Below are positions 1 to 7,944 of a stretch of 64,000 nucleotides of DNA, one piece after another. Origin of the DNA: Alphaproteobacteria bacterium (GTDB lineage Bacteria > Pseudomonadota > Alphaproteobacteria > UBA8366). The notes below the pieces were generated by a model, which saw only the letters and a program-made list of their open reading frames with translations, had not been told where the DNA came from and searched no databases. The position numbers were made by a program, and so were the translations under genes. The DNA is taken from positions 83,787 through 147,786 of the forward strand of contig WHUA01000010.1 of assembly GCA_009377445.1 (NCBI GenBank). The letters are read 5' to 3'. Numbering within the stretch: position 1 is the stretch's first letter; each line of letters opens with the position of its first letter.

Positions 1-497
1 GCACCTCCGCCTTCATGGCGTCGGACGTGAAGTTCCGCGAGCGGCTCGGCACGCCGCTGCCGGAAGGCGTCGCGCTCGACGCCGACGGCCGCCCGACCAC
101 CGACGCCGGACGCGCGCATGCGGGCGCGCTGTTGCCCTTCGGCGGGCCTTCCGGCGGCTACAAGGGCTTCGGGCTGTCGCTGGCGATGCACGCCTTCGCG
201 GTGCTGTGCGCCGGCGCGCGCGAGAAGGAAGACATCCGCGGCTATCTTACCATCGCCTTCAAGCCGGACCTGTTCGTGCCGCTCGCCGATTTTAAACGGG
301 ATCTGGCCGAACAGATCGCGGCGATCAAGGCGACGCCGCGCCAGGAAGGGGTCGCCGAGATCCGCATCCCCGGCGAGCGCAGCTACCGCGAGCGGGCGCG
401 GCTCTCGCGCGAAGGCATCGAGATCGACCGCAAGATCTACGACGCGCTCGGCCGCCTCGCGGAGGGGCAGCACAATTACCGAGCGGGAGCGCGTTGA
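1..497 (+). CDS. Ldh_2-family malate/lactate-type oxidoreductase, C-terminal part
   Basis: The frame is open from the left edge, so the 5' end lies outside the window and only about the last 165 residues are present. The sequence shows the family's late region: a segment reading LDADGRPTTD, followed by ALLPFGG and YKGFGLSL, which is typical of the NAD(P)-dependent Ldh_2 (YlbC/AllD/ComC-like) 2-hydroxyacid dehydrogenases. These cytoplasmic enzymes oxidise substrates such as malate, ureidoglycolate or sulfolactate. The in-frame ATG at 15 is internal and not a real start. It is followed by an SDR, a D-2-hydroxyacid dehydrogenase and an aminotransferase on the same strand, suggesting a shared hydroxyacid pathway; the actual substrate cannot be read from the sequence. 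Confidence 0.85.
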   Translation, partial: TSAFMASDVKFRERLGTPLPEGVALDADGRPTTDAGRAHAGALLPFGGPSGGYKGFGLSLAMHAFAVLCAGAREKEDIRGYLTIAFKPDLFVPLADFKRDLAEQIAAIKATPRQEGVAEIRIPGERSYRERARLSREGIEIDRKIYDALGRLAEGQHNYRAGAR

Positions 498-515
498 GAC
501 CGTCCCGCCGGCGCC

Positions 516-606
516 ATGGACACTGCGGACAAGCCGCGGTGTGACGATTCTTTATTTTCAGAGCATACAGTTGACGTCTCTCCGCGGCTTGTCCGCGGAG
601 TCCATG
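516..606. repeat. Family A hairpin pair
   Basis: Two hairpins in inverted orientation separated by an AT-rich spacer. Unit 1 (516-546) reads ATGGAC then a 9-bp stem around loop ACAAG and ends GTGACG. Unit 2 (573-606) is the reverse arrangement, starting GACG and ending GTCCATG, with stem CTCCGCGG/CCGCGGAG. The same architecture recurs at least eight more times in the window with different stem sequences. REP/BIME-like by appearance. Confidence 0.8.
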
Positions 607-748
607 CGCGCCGATCCATCCACCGGCACGATATCCCCTTGCCTCCTGCCCTACGGACCTGTCACCTTTGCGCGAATCGGCATTCCGGCATCCTGCCGCG
701 GGATGCTAAACACTCCCAAACCAACCCATTCCACGGAAGGAATTCGAC

Positions 749-1498
749 ATGGCGCAGGGTAAGCGCACGGCGCTGATCACCGGATCGGGCAAGAACATCG
801 GCAGGGCGATCGCGCTGCATCTGGCCAAGGCCGGCCACAACATCGTCATCAACGGCTCGCGCGACCAGGCGGCCTGCGAGGAGGTCGCGGGCAAGGTGCG
901 CGCGCTCGGGGCCGAGGCGATGGTCGCGATCTGCAACATCGGCGACCGCGCCAAGGTCCAGGCCATGGCCAAGTCCGCCATCGACAAGTTCGGCAGCGTC
1001 GACATCCTGGTGAACAACGCCGCCGTCCGCCCCGACGGCAAGTACCTCGAGACGACCGAGGAGGAATGGCAGCGCATCGTCGATATCAACTTCTACTCAG
1101 TCTATCACCTCACCCGCGCCTGCCTGCCGGGCATGATCGACAAGGGCTGGGGGCGGATCGTCAACTTCACGGGGATGATGGCGCAGCAGGGCTATCCCGG
1201 GAAATCGGCGGCCGTCAGCGTCTCCAAGCACGCCGCCTGGGGCCTCACGAAATCGCTGTCGCGGGAGTTCGGGCCCAAGGGCGTCACCGCCAACATCATC
1301 TCGCCCGGCACGATACCGGGGCCGGAGGCCGATCCCGCCTCGCCGCGCTTGGAGGCGTTGCGCAAGGCGAATCCGTCCGGAAGGCTCGGCACGGCCGACG
1401 ACATCGCCGCCATGGTCGACCTGCTGGTGTCCGACTCCGGCGGGTTCATCAACGGCCAGATGCTGCAGGTGAACGGCGGCGTCGTGAACCAGTTCTAA
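749..1498 (+). CDS. SDR-family protein lacking canonical catalytic Ser/Tyr
   Basis: A 249-residue short-chain dehydrogenase/reductase fold. The N-terminus carries a nucleotide-binding motif TGSGKNIG (residues 11-18, with N in place of the usual second-last G of the TGxxxGIG motif) and VNNAA follows near residue 90. The active-site region is abnormal: the classical YxxxK is VSVSK, so Val156 replaces the catalytic Tyr while Lys160 is kept, and the position 13 residues upstream, normally Ser, is Met in NFTGMMA. The ATG is preceded by a GGAAGGAATT ribosome site. It may be a non-oxidoreductase SDR, a binding protein, or an enzyme with unusual chemistry. It sits between an Ldh_2 dehydrogenase and a D-2-hydroxyacid dehydrogenase. 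Confidence 0.88.
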   Translation: MAQGKRTALITGSGKNIGRAIALHLAKAGHNIVINGSRDQAACEEVAGKVRALGAEAMVAICNIGDRAKVQAMAKSAIDKFGSVDILVNNAAVRPDGKYLETTEEEWQRIVDINFYSVYHLTRACLPGMIDKGWGRIVNFTGMMAQQGYPGKSAAVSVSKHAAWGLTKSLSREFGPKGVTANIISPGTIPGPEADPASPRLEALRKANPSGRLGTADDIAAMVDLLVSDSGGFINGQMLQVNGGVVNQF

Positions 1499-1509
1499 GA
1501 CCGATGCAA

Positions 1510-1536
1510 CCCTCTCCGCCGGTGGGGCGGAGAGGG
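1510..1536. repeat. 11-bp-stem hairpin (family C-like half element)
   Basis: CCCTCTCCGCC pairs perfectly with GGCGGAGAGGG around a 5-nt loop. It lies between the SDR stop and the ribosome site of the next gene. It resembles a short variant of the family C repeats seen at 18174, 50991 and 61172. It could tune relative expression of the two genes; no T-run follows, so it is not a convincing terminator. Confidence 0.6.
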
Positions 1537-1563
1537 AAAAATCAAAAGAGGAAACGGAACCCC

Positions 1564-2631
1564 ATGACAGCCCGCAAGCCCGCCTCGAACGCCAAGCGCG
1601 TCTTCTGGTTCGACGACGGCAAGTCGCCGAACGTCGCCGACATGCTCGACAACGAGCCGGAAGTCGCGATGCACCGGCTCGAGTTCGACGCGCCCGACGC
1701 CGAGAACTGGCCGGTCGTCGAGACGAGCCACGCCTACTGCATCACCAGCACGCGCGACGAGGTGCCCGACCAGTTCAAGGCGAATGCGGCCTTCCTGGAG
1801 CGCTGCCCCGACCTGCTGGTGGTCTCCGCCTCCGGCGCGGGCTACGACCCGGTCGACGTGCAGGCCTGCACGGAGGCCGGCGTGCTGGTCGTCAATCAGA
1901 CCGGCGCCAACGCCGAGGCGGTGGCGGAGCACGCCGTCGGCATGATCCTCGCCCTCACCAAGAAGATGTTCCAGACGGACCGCTCGCTCCGCAAGGAGCG
2001 CGGCGTTCGCCGCGAGATATTCAAGGGCTGGGACGCGAAGGGCAAGACGGTGGGCCTGATCGGCCTCGGCAACACCGGGCGGCGTGTCGCCCGCATCTGC
2101 GGCAAGGGGCTGGATATGACCGTGCTGGCCTACGACCCTTACATCACCGCCGCCGACTTCAAGGAGCGCGGCGCGGCGGCCACGAAGCTCGACGATCTCC
2201 TCGCCCAATCCGATTACGTCAGCGTCCACTGCCCCTACAACGCCGAGACCAAGGACATGATCGGCGCGCGGGAGCTAGGGCTGATGAAGCCCGGCGCCTT
2301 CGTCGTCAACTGCGCCCGCGGCGGCATCGTCAACGAGGCGGCGCTCGCCGAGGCGCTCGCGGACGAGCAGGTCGCCGGCGCCGCGCTCGACGTCTGGGTG
2401 ACCGAGCCGCCGCCGCTCGACCATCCGCTGCTGCAATTCGACAACTTCATCGCGACCTACCACACCGCGGGCGTGACCTTCGACTCGCGCCACAACATGG
2501 CCGCATGGAACGCCGAGCAGGTGCTCGACATCCTCCGCGGCAAACGCCCGCCCCGCCTGATCAACCCCGAAGCCTGGCCCAAATTCGCTGCCCGCTTCGA
2601 GCGCGTCTTCGGGCGGTCCGTGGAAGGATAG
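1564..2631 (+). CDS. D-2-hydroxyacid dehydrogenase (NAD-dependent)
   Basis: A 355-residue cytoplasmic oxidoreductase of the D-isomer specific 2-hydroxyacid dehydrogenase family. The NAD-binding motif GLGNTG is at 167-172. The catalytic Arg is in NCARGG (Arg252), the Glu in VTEPPP (Glu281) and the His in TYHTAG (His300), so the full triad is present. The start is the ATG at 1564 after AAAAGAGGAAACGGAA; the frame is open further upstream but that part overlaps the SDR gene and is not coding. Family members reduce 2-ketoacids such as glyoxylate, hydroxypyruvate or sulfopyruvate. Its position between an SDR and an alanine-glyoxylate-type aminotransferase suggests it interconverts a hydroxyacid and a ketoacid; the substrate is not determinable here. 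Confidence 0.9.
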   Translation: MTARKPASNAKRVFWFDDGKSPNVADMLDNEPEVAMHRLEFDAPDAENWPVVETSHAYCITSTRDEVPDQFKANAAFLERCPDLLVVSASGAGYDPVDVQACTEAGVLVVNQTGANAEAVAEHAVGMILALTKKMFQTDRSLRKERGVRREIFKGWDAKGKTVGLIGLGNTGRRVARICGKGLDMTVLAYDPYITAADFKERGAAATKLDDLLAQSDYVSVHCPYNAETKDMIGARELGLMKPGAFVVNCARGGIVNEAALAEALADEQVAGAALDVWVTEPPPLDHPLLQFDNFIATYHTAGVTFDSRHNMAAWNAEQVLDILRGKRPPRLINPEAWPKFAARFERVFGRSVEG

Positions 2632-2695
2632 ACCGCGGCAAACCGACGCTGGGCGGCGCGATTCGACCGATCGCCCGCCACCGCCGACCCCGCCA

Positions 2696-2784
2696 ATGGA
2701 TGCCGTGGACAAGCCGCGGCATGACGGCAACTATTTGACTTAAAAATAAAAATTGTCATTCCCCGGCTTGTCCGGGGAATCCAT
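2696..2784. repeat. Family A hairpin pair
   Basis: Unit 1 (2696-2725) begins ATGGATGCCGTGG and ends CATGACGG; unit 2 (2753-2784) begins GTCATTCCCCGG and ends GGGGAATCCAT. The stems differ in sequence from each other and from other copies but each is self-complementary. The spacer between them is almost pure A/T. Confidence 0.8.
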
Positions 2785-2922
2785 TTGCACGGGTCTTGCC
2801 GCCAAGTCGCGGACTTCTCCCTATCGCACCCTCCGACGACATTCGCCCGCTGACCGGTGGACAGCCGGCGTCGAAAGGACGATCTTCCCGCCGCCGTCCC
2901 AACAACCTTTGCAGAGTATCGA

Positions 2923-4068
2923 ATGTCCGCGCCCTATCGCCTCCGCCTGCCCGGCCCGACCGTCGTGCCGGAGCGTGTCCGCGCCGCCCTCGCGCGCCCG
3001 GTGCTCAACCATCGCGGCCCGGAGTTCGCGGAGATCCTGGCCGAGACGGCGGGCCTCCTCCGCAAGGTCGCCGGCACGGCCAACGAGATCCTTCTCTTCG
3101 CCTGCTCCGGCACCGGCATGATGGAGGCGAGCCTCGCGAACGTGCTGGCGCCGGGCGACAAGGCGCTCGTCATCGCCAACGGCCAGTTCGCCGAGCGGTT
3201 CGCGACCATCGCCAAGGCGCTCGGCGGCGATGCCGACACCATCGACGTGCCCTGGGGACAGGCCGTGGACAAGGATAGCCTGGCCGCCAGGCTCGCGGGC
3301 GGCGACTATCGCGCCGTCGTCGCGGTCCACAACGAAAGCTCCACCGGCGCGGTCGCGGACCTCGCGGAAATCGGCGCGGTCGTGCGCGCGACCCCGGCGC
3401 TCCTCGTCGTGGATTCGGTGAGCGGTCTCGGCGGCATCGAGATGAAACAGGACGCGTGGGGCGTGGACATCCTGCTGGGCGCGTCGCAGAAGGCATTCAT
3501 GTGCCCGCCGGGGCTTGGGCTCGCCAGCGTCAGCGACAAGGCGTGGAAGGCGATCGACCAGGATGCCGGCCGCGCCCGCTTCTATTGGGACTTCCGCAGG
3601 GCGCGCGACGCCGCGGTCAAGGGCCAGACCGCCTTCACGCCCGCGGTATCGATCGCCGCCGGCCTGCGTGAAGCTCTGCGCATGATCTTCGAGGAAGGAC
3701 TGCCCGAGGTCCTGGCGCGCCATCGCAGGCTGGGCGAGGCGCTCCGGGCAGGCGGCCAGGCGCTCGGTCTTCCGATCTTCACCAAGTCGCCGATCATATC
3801 GGACACGGTCGCGGTATTCGGCGTGCCGGACGGGCTCGAAGGCGGCGCAATCGTGCGCCACATGTACGAGCGCTACGGCACGGTGATCGCGGGCGCGCGC
3901 AACAAGCTCGCCGGCAAGGTCATCCGCTTCGGCACGATGGGATATCTCGACGACGCCGATATCGTCGTCGACCTGCTGCACCTGGAGCGGACGCTCGCCG
4001 ACCTCGGGCATCCGGTCACGCCCGGCGCCGGCATGACCGCCGCGGCCGAGCGATTGCGCCGGCAGTAA
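2923..4068 (+). CDS. Class V aminotransferase, alanine-glyoxylate/serine-pyruvate type
   Basis: A 381-residue PLP enzyme of the AGXT/serine-glyoxylate aminotransferase group. It starts with the family's typical LPGPTVVPERV segment (residues 9-19), has SGTG at 62-65 for phosphate binding, the acidic VVDSVSGLGG loop at about 162-171, and LGASQKAFMCPPG with Lys190 as the expected PLP Schiff-base residue. The ATG at 2923 fits the usual family N-terminus; a longer in-frame start exists at 2857 but would add unrelated low-complexity sequence, and no strong Shine-Dalgarno is visible for either. It likely transfers an amino group between alanine or serine and glyoxylate or a related ketoacid. It converges with the D-amino acid dehydrogenase gene, with only one base between the two stops. 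Confidence 0.88.
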   Translation: MSAPYRLRLPGPTVVPERVRAALARPVLNHRGPEFAEILAETAGLLRKVAGTANEILLFACSGTGMMEASLANVLAPGDKALVIANGQFAERFATIAKALGGDADTIDVPWGQAVDKDSLAARLAGGDYRAVVAVHNESSTGAVADLAEIGAVVRATPALLVVDSVSGLGGIEMKQDAWGVDILLGASQKAFMCPPGLGLASVSDKAWKAIDQDAGRARFYWDFRRARDAAVKGQTAFTPAVSIAAGLREALRMIFEEGLPEVLARHRRLGEALRAGGQALGLPIFTKSPIISDTVAVFGVPDGLEGGAIVRHMYERYGTVIAGARNKLAGKVIRFGTMGYLDDADIVVDLLHLERTLADLGHPVTPGAGMTAAAERLRRQ

Positions 4069-4069
4069 G

Positions 4070-5275
4070 CTACGCCCTGAGCCCTTCCGCCAGCCGTTCG
4101 CTGGCGCCGCAGGACAGCGTCCAGCCGAACATGCCGTGGCCGACGTTGAGCGAGAGGTTCTTCAGCTTCGACGGCCCGACGATCGGCAGCCCGTCCGGCG
4201 TCATCGGACGCTCGCCCGCCCAGCCGTTCAGCGCGCCGCGATAGTCGCACGCTTCGGGGAACAGCCGCTGCGACAGCGTCGCGAGCGCGCGGATGCGGTC
4301 GTAGACGAGCGCCCGGTTCTCGCGCGCGAACTCGGCGAAGCCGGCGACGCGCATCCGGCCGCCGAGCTTGCAGAACACCACCTTGTGGCCGACATGCGTG
4401 ATGCTGACGGCGGGCGCCGCCGCCTCCGCCGGCAGCGTGATGCTGTACCCCTTGATGGGATAGATCGGCAGCCGCAGGCCCGCCGTCCTGCCGAGGTCGA
4501 CCGCCGCCGGACCGGCCGCGAGAACGAAATGATCGGCGTGGAACAGCCCGTCCGACGTCTGGAGATGCGCCACGCGGTCGCCCTCGCGGACGATGCGCAG
4601 CACCTGGAAGTCGTTGCGGACGGCGACGCCGAGGCGAGCTTGGCAATGTGCCAGCAGCGCGCGGCAGAACTGGCCCGCGTCCCCCGCTTCGTCGCCCTCG
4701 GCGAACAGCCCGCCGGCAAAGTCGCCGCGAAATCCGGCGAGCGCCGGCTCGCGGGCGACGCATTCCGCGCGGGACAGCTTCTCCTGGCGGATCTGGAACT
4801 CGCGCTTCAGCTCGATCGATTCCGCCGCGCGATCGAGCGACGGCTCATCCGGATAGAGGACGAGCTTGCCGGTCCGGCTGTAGTCGAATTCGAGCAGGCA
4901 ATCGTCGAGTATCCGGTGCAGCGCCGCCTTCGATTGCACGGCGAGGCCGAACAGCTTGCGCGCGTTCGCCTGGTAATGCGCACCGGTGCACTGGCCGAGG
5001 AACTTGATCCCCCAGAACATGAGCTGCACGTCGAACAGCCGGGTCATCACGTAGGCGGGATCGAGCCCCATCACGATTCTGGGCAGCTTCGGCAGCAGGT
5101 CCGGGCTCGCCATCGGCTCGACATAGGAATAGCTGAGCTGGCCGCCGTTGGCGAAGCTGGTGCCGAATCCCGCCCGATGCTGGTTGTCGAGGACGACGAC
5201 CTCGTGACCCGCCCGCGCGAGGTAATAGGCGGAGGTCGCGCCGGCGATTCCGGCGCCGATGACGGCGATGCGCAT
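4070..5275 (-). CDS. dadA: FAD-dependent D-amino acid dehydrogenase
   Basis: A 401-residue DadA/DAO-family flavoprotein. The N-terminal Rossmann motif is GAGIAG (residues 7-12) followed by the YYLARAGHEV helix and an acidic end at VVLD. Later conserved pieces are FANGGQLSYSYVEP, YPIKGYSIT and GWAGERPMTPDGLPIVG, then LNVGHGMFGWT near the C-terminus, which bind FAD and close the active site. It oxidises D-amino acids to ketoacids, passing electrons to the respiratory chain at the inner membrane face. The usual partner alanine racemase is not adjacent. The gene converges on the aminotransferase and stands upstream of nothing co-directional except msrA at its 5' side. Assignment to DadA rather than a glycine/sarcosine oxidase relative is good but not certain. 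Confidence 0.85.
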   Translation of the reverse strand: MRIAVIGAGIAGATSAYYLARAGHEVVVLDNQHRAGFGTSFANGGQLSYSYVEPMASPDLLPKLPRIVMGLDPAYVMTRLFDVQLMFWGIKFLGQCTGAHYQANARKLFGLAVQSKAALHRILDDCLLEFDYSRTGKLVLYPDEPSLDRAAESIELKREFQIRQEKLSRAECVAREPALAGFRGDFAGGLFAEGDEAGDAGQFCRALLAHCQARLGVAVRNDFQVLRIVREGDRVAHLQTSDGLFHADHFVLAAGPAAVDLGRTAGLRLPIYPIKGYSITLPAEAAAPAVSITHVGHKVVFCKLGGRMRVAGFAEFARENRALVYDRIRALATLSQRLFPEACDYRGALNGWAGERPMTPDGLPIVGPSKLKNLSLNVGHGMFGWTLSCGASERLAEGLRA

Positions 5276-5291
5276 CTCTAGGTCCGCCTGC

Positions 5292-5930
5292 TCAGGAGCC
5301 CTTCGGTTTTCCCCAGATTTCCTCGAGGCGCTGCGCCCGGCCGCAATTCCATTTGTAGAATTTGTAGCGTAGCGGGCTCTCCTGGTGAAAATTCTGGTGA
5401 TACATCTCCGCCGGGTAGAACGGTCCGAGACGCTCGATTTCCGTCACGACATGCTTGCCCAGGCGCGCCCCGACGGCCGCCTTCGACTTCTCCGCGGCCA
5501 CATGCTGCTTCTCCCCGCTGTAGAAGATGGCGCTGCGGTAGGAGCCGCCGCGGTCGCAGAACTGCCCGCCGCCGTCGAACGGATCGATATTGCGCCAAAA
5601 CACGTCGAGCAGCGTCTCGTAGGAAACCTTGACCGGGTCGTAGTGGACCAGGACCGCCTCGGCATGCGCCGTCCCCCCGGCCGACACTTCCTCATAGGTG
5701 GGATTCGCGATCGTCCCGCCGGTGTAGCCCGAGGTCGTGTCGTTCACCCCCGCCACCTTGTCGAAGGCCTCCTCGACGCACCAGAAGCAACCGCCGGCAA
5801 AAACGGCGGAGCGAAGCTCCTGTCCGGCCAAGGGCTCCTGCGCGACGGCGGCTCCGGACAACAGCGCCGCCGCCACGCCCAGAGCTGCGGCCAGAGCCGC
5901 GCCCAGAACCGTCAACGTCTTGCAAGGCAT
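5292..5930 (-). CDS. msrA: Peptide-methionine (S)-S-oxide reductase, exported
   Basis: A 212-residue MsrA that repairs oxidised methionine (S-epimer) in proteins. The catalytic signature GCFWC is at residues 47-51, with Cys48 as nucleophile; YTGGTIANPTYEEV and HAEAVLVHYDP follow as expected, and a resolving-Cys candidate lies in KWNCGRAQ near the C-terminus. The N-terminus is a clear signal peptide ending AAVA at about residue 30, so the enzyme acts in the periplasm. The ATG at 5930 was chosen because GGAGGAAGGC immediately precedes it; an in-frame start at 5996 would put a hydrophilic tail before the signal peptide. It is divergently transcribed from the dodecin gene. Confidence 0.93.
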   Translation of the reverse strand: MPCKTLTVLGAALAAALGVAAALLSGAAVAQEPLAGQELRSAVFAGGCFWCVEEAFDKVAGVNDTTSGYTGGTIANPTYEEVSAGGTAHAEAVLVHYDPVKVSYETLLDVFWRNIDPFDGGGQFCDRGGSYRSAIFYSGEKQHVAAEKSKAAVGARLGKHVVTEIERLGPFYPAEMYHQNFHQESPLRYKFYKWNCGRAQRLEEIWGKPKGS

Positions 5931-6083
5931 GCCTTCCTCCCGATCTCGCAGTCCGGCCCATCGTGCCGCTATCGCGGCGTCATGGAAAGGCCGCAATCGC
6001 CGGCTCAGCCGGCCCGCCCGGAACTGCGCCCGGCACGGCCCGTTTACGAGGAGAGCGCCGCACCCGACAAAAGGAGATATCCG

Positions 6084-6296
6084 TTGGAGAACCAGACATA
6101 CAAGATCGTCGAAATCGCCGGCTCATCGGCCGAGAGCATCACCGGCGCCATCAAATCGGGACTCGCCAGCTCCGCGGAAAGCATCCGGCAGCTTCGATGG
6201 TTCGAAGTGACGCAGATTCGCGGCCACATCACCGATGGCGAGGTCGGACATTTTCAAGTCGTCATGAAAGTCGGCTTCGCCGTCGAGGGCGAATGA
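6084..6296 (+). CDS. Dodecin-family flavin-binding protein, TTG start
   Basis: A 70-residue protein matching the dodecin family along its whole length: YKIVEIAGSS at the start, the helix with ESITGAIKSGLASS, then LRWFEVTQIRGHI and a final HFQVVMKVGFAVE strand. Dodecins form hollow dodecamers in the cytoplasm that store flavins or flavin pairs. The Trp in LRWFEV is the residue that stacks on the flavin in known dodecins. No ATG is suitable; TTG at 6084 follows AAGGAGATAT with good spacing and gives exactly the family N-terminus. It is divergent from msrA, which fits an oxidative stress setting, but co-regulation is only inferred. Confidence 0.87.
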   Translation: MENQTYKIVEIAGSSAESITGAIKSGLASSAESIRQLRWFEVTQIRGHITDGEVGHFQVVMKVGFAVEGE

Positions 6297-6438
6297 GGCG
6301 TTCGCGCGAATTTTTTGCGCCATCGGATTGCCGCCGGGCCGCGCCGTACCAGTTAGAGAAAGAGGACGGAAGCAAGACCGGCAAACGGTGTATCATCGAT
6401 GCGGCTGCATCGTCTTTGCGGGAAGCGGGTAGATCGGA

Positions 6439-6873
6439 ATGAAATACGTTTGCGACGCGCGTGACGGCAAGACCTGGTTTCGGATCGAGACGGAAACTGA
6501 AGCGGCGCGGGAATCCGCGCTTTTGGACCATGCGGTCGAGAAGCATTTCCGGCGGCACAGGGACCATGCGGCGAGCAGCTTCAAGCCGGCGTCGACGGTT
6601 TACATCGAGCAGAACATCGGGCTCGATTCGCATATTCAGCGCGAAATGCCGCTGTTCCTGACGCTGCGCGATCACGACGGCAACGGCCTTGCCACGGCGA
6701 TGCTGCCGCCCGGCGGCGTCGACAACGCGAACTTCCAGATCATCATCGTCGGCGCGGCCAACCGCGATCCCTACACGGAGCATGGCGAAGCCATCCGCGC
6801 CCTCGGCGAGCATTTCGACCTCACCCTCGACCGCGAGTGGTGCTATCCGTACCGCAATAAGCCCTATCAATAG
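6439..6873 (+). CDS. Conserved hypothetical protein, 144 residues
   Basis: I do not recognise the family. The protein is soluble by appearance, with no signal peptide or membrane segment, and is rich in charged residues. It starts MKYVCDARDG and contains the stretches FRIETETEAARESALLDHA, IGLDSHIQREMPLFLTLRD and NFQIIIVGAANRDPY, ending with an aromatic tail WCYPYRNKPYQ. Codon use is normal for the region and the start has a GGGTAGATCGGA upstream, so it looks like a real gene. It converges on the META-domain lipoprotein with an 8-base gap. No function is proposed. Confidence 0.7.
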   Translation: MKYVCDARDGKTWFRIETETEAARESALLDHAVEKHFRRHRDHAASSFKPASTVYIEQNIGLDSHIQREMPLFLTLRDHDGNGLATAMLPPGGVDNANFQIIIVGAANRDPYTEHGEAIRALGEHFDLTLDREWCYPYRNKPYQ

Positions 6874-6881
6874 CCGGCAGG

Positions 6882-7598
6882 CTATCGGGCTTCGCGCCGG
6901 GCGAGAATCGTCCGCCCCGCTGGATCCGACAGCACCAGCGCCCCATCGGGGCGAATCCGGAAGCCTTCCGCAGCGCCGAGGATGTCGAGGAACGCAGCCT
7001 CCTGCTTCATCAGCGCGGGCGCGCACGCCATCCGTGTCGCGCGTATCGGCCCGACCTTGAGCCGGTCGCCCGTCATCTCGTAACCGGCGCCATAGCCGTT
7101 GCATCCGGCTTTGCCCGAGAGTTGGCCAGCCGGCGCGAACTTCATCGTCACGCGCGACCGGTCGACGATGCCCTTGCCGGAGATATCCTCGACGACCCAT
7201 TCGGTGTTCCGCACGCTGGCGGCGGCGGCGGAAGCGATGTCCGGCTTACCGAGCTGCCGGCAGGTCGGATAGGTTTGTCCGCCGATTTCCAGGATGGCCT
7301 CGCGGCCCTTGTTCCAGAAAAGGACCGGGCGGTTATCGGATAGCCCCTCGAAACGGGCGCCCGAACCGGACCGGACTTGCTTAAGCTGGAAACGTTCGTC
7401 GCCGAGACGAAGGTCGAGCGCGTCTGCCTCGAACCGCGTGTGGGCAATTTCCCGGCCGCAGGAAAACGTCGCTTCGCGGGCCGGCGCGGCGATCTTATCC
7501 GGCGACATCGCCCGGTCGGGCGTCGCCGGTGCGCAGGCGGTCGCGACCAGCAGCGCCGCACAGGTGGCGAATGGAATGCGGAACGGGGGCTTCTTCAT
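6882..7598 (-). CDS. Putative lipoprotein with MliC-like and META domains
   Basis: A 238-residue exported protein. The N-terminus has a short signal sequence with a lipobox-like VATAC (Cys at about 22), so it is probably anchored to a membrane. Residues about 45-115 (starting FSCG, with a QVRSGSGARF segment) resemble the MliC lysozyme-inhibitor domain. Residues about 130-235 form a META (HslJ-like) domain: NTEWVVEDI, then AGCNGYGAGYE and IRATRMACAP. Such proteins act in the envelope in stress or lysozyme tolerance. The ATG is preceded by AGGAGGCTGCG. It lies 12 bp downstream of gdx on the same strand, so it may be cotranscribed with it from the riboswitch-controlled promoter. Domain assignment is by motif recall. 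Confidence 0.78.
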   Translation of the reverse strand: MKKPPFRIPFATCAALLVATACAPATPDRAMSPDKIAAPAREATFSCGREIAHTRFEADALDLRLGDERFQLKQVRSGSGARFEGLSDNRPVLFWNKGREAILEIGGQTYPTCRQLGKPDIASAAAASVRNTEWVVEDISGKGIVDRSRVTMKFAPAGQLSGKAGCNGYGAGYEMTGDRLKVGPIRATRMACAPALMKQEAAFLDILGAAEGFRIRPDGALVLSDPAGRTILARREAR

Positions 7599-7610
7599 CG
7601 CAGCCTCCTG

Positions 7611-7928
7611 CTATGGCGACGAGAGCTTGAGCCCGACGATACCCGCCACGATGAGGCAAATGCAGGCGAGACGCAACGGTTCCGCCGATTCGCCGAAGAG
7701 GATTATCCCCAGAACGGCGGTGCCCGCCGTGCCGATGCCGGTCCAGATCGCATAAGCGGTGCCGAGCGGCAACGTGCGGAGCGCCAAGCCCAGCAGCAGG
7801 ATGCTGACGACCATCGCAACCACGGTCGCAAGCGACGGCCAGAGCCGCTGGAAACCCTCGGTATACTTTAGCCCGACGGCCCAACCGATCTCGAAAAGCC
7901 CAGCGACGACAAGAACAGCCCAAGCCAT
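7611..7928 (-). CDS. gdx: SMR-family guanidinium exporter (Gdx/SugE)
   Basis: A 105-residue four-helix small multidrug resistance protein. The essential proton/substrate Glu is Glu13 in [16 protein letters not shown], and the GWAVGLKYT wording is diagnostic of the SugE/Gdx subtype rather than EmrE. Conserved [17 protein letters not shown] follows in helix 3. Gdx proteins exchange guanidinium for protons across the inner membrane as antiparallel dimers. I chose ATG 7928, which has GGAGTTGGAA before it, instead of the in-frame start at 7964, because the longer version would run into the riboswitch hairpin. Two ACGR-loop hairpins directly upstream strongly support guanidine control and the guanidinium assignment. 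Confidence 0.92.
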   Translation of the reverse strand: MAWAVLVVAGLFEIGWAVGLKYTEGFQRLWPSLATVVAMVVSILLLGLALRTLPLGTAYAIWTGIGTAGTAVLGIILFGESAEPLRLACICLIVAGIVGLKLSSP

Positions 7929-7944
7929 TTCCAACTCCATCTCT

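Noticed and set aside
516..606. CRISPR-like array from the repeated hairpins
   Set aside because: Units are isolated pairs with changing stems, not identical direct repeats with unique spacers, and no cas gene is present.
2857..2922. Upstream extension of the aminotransferase
   Set aside because: The extra 22 residues are unlike the family and the normal N-terminus starts at 2923.
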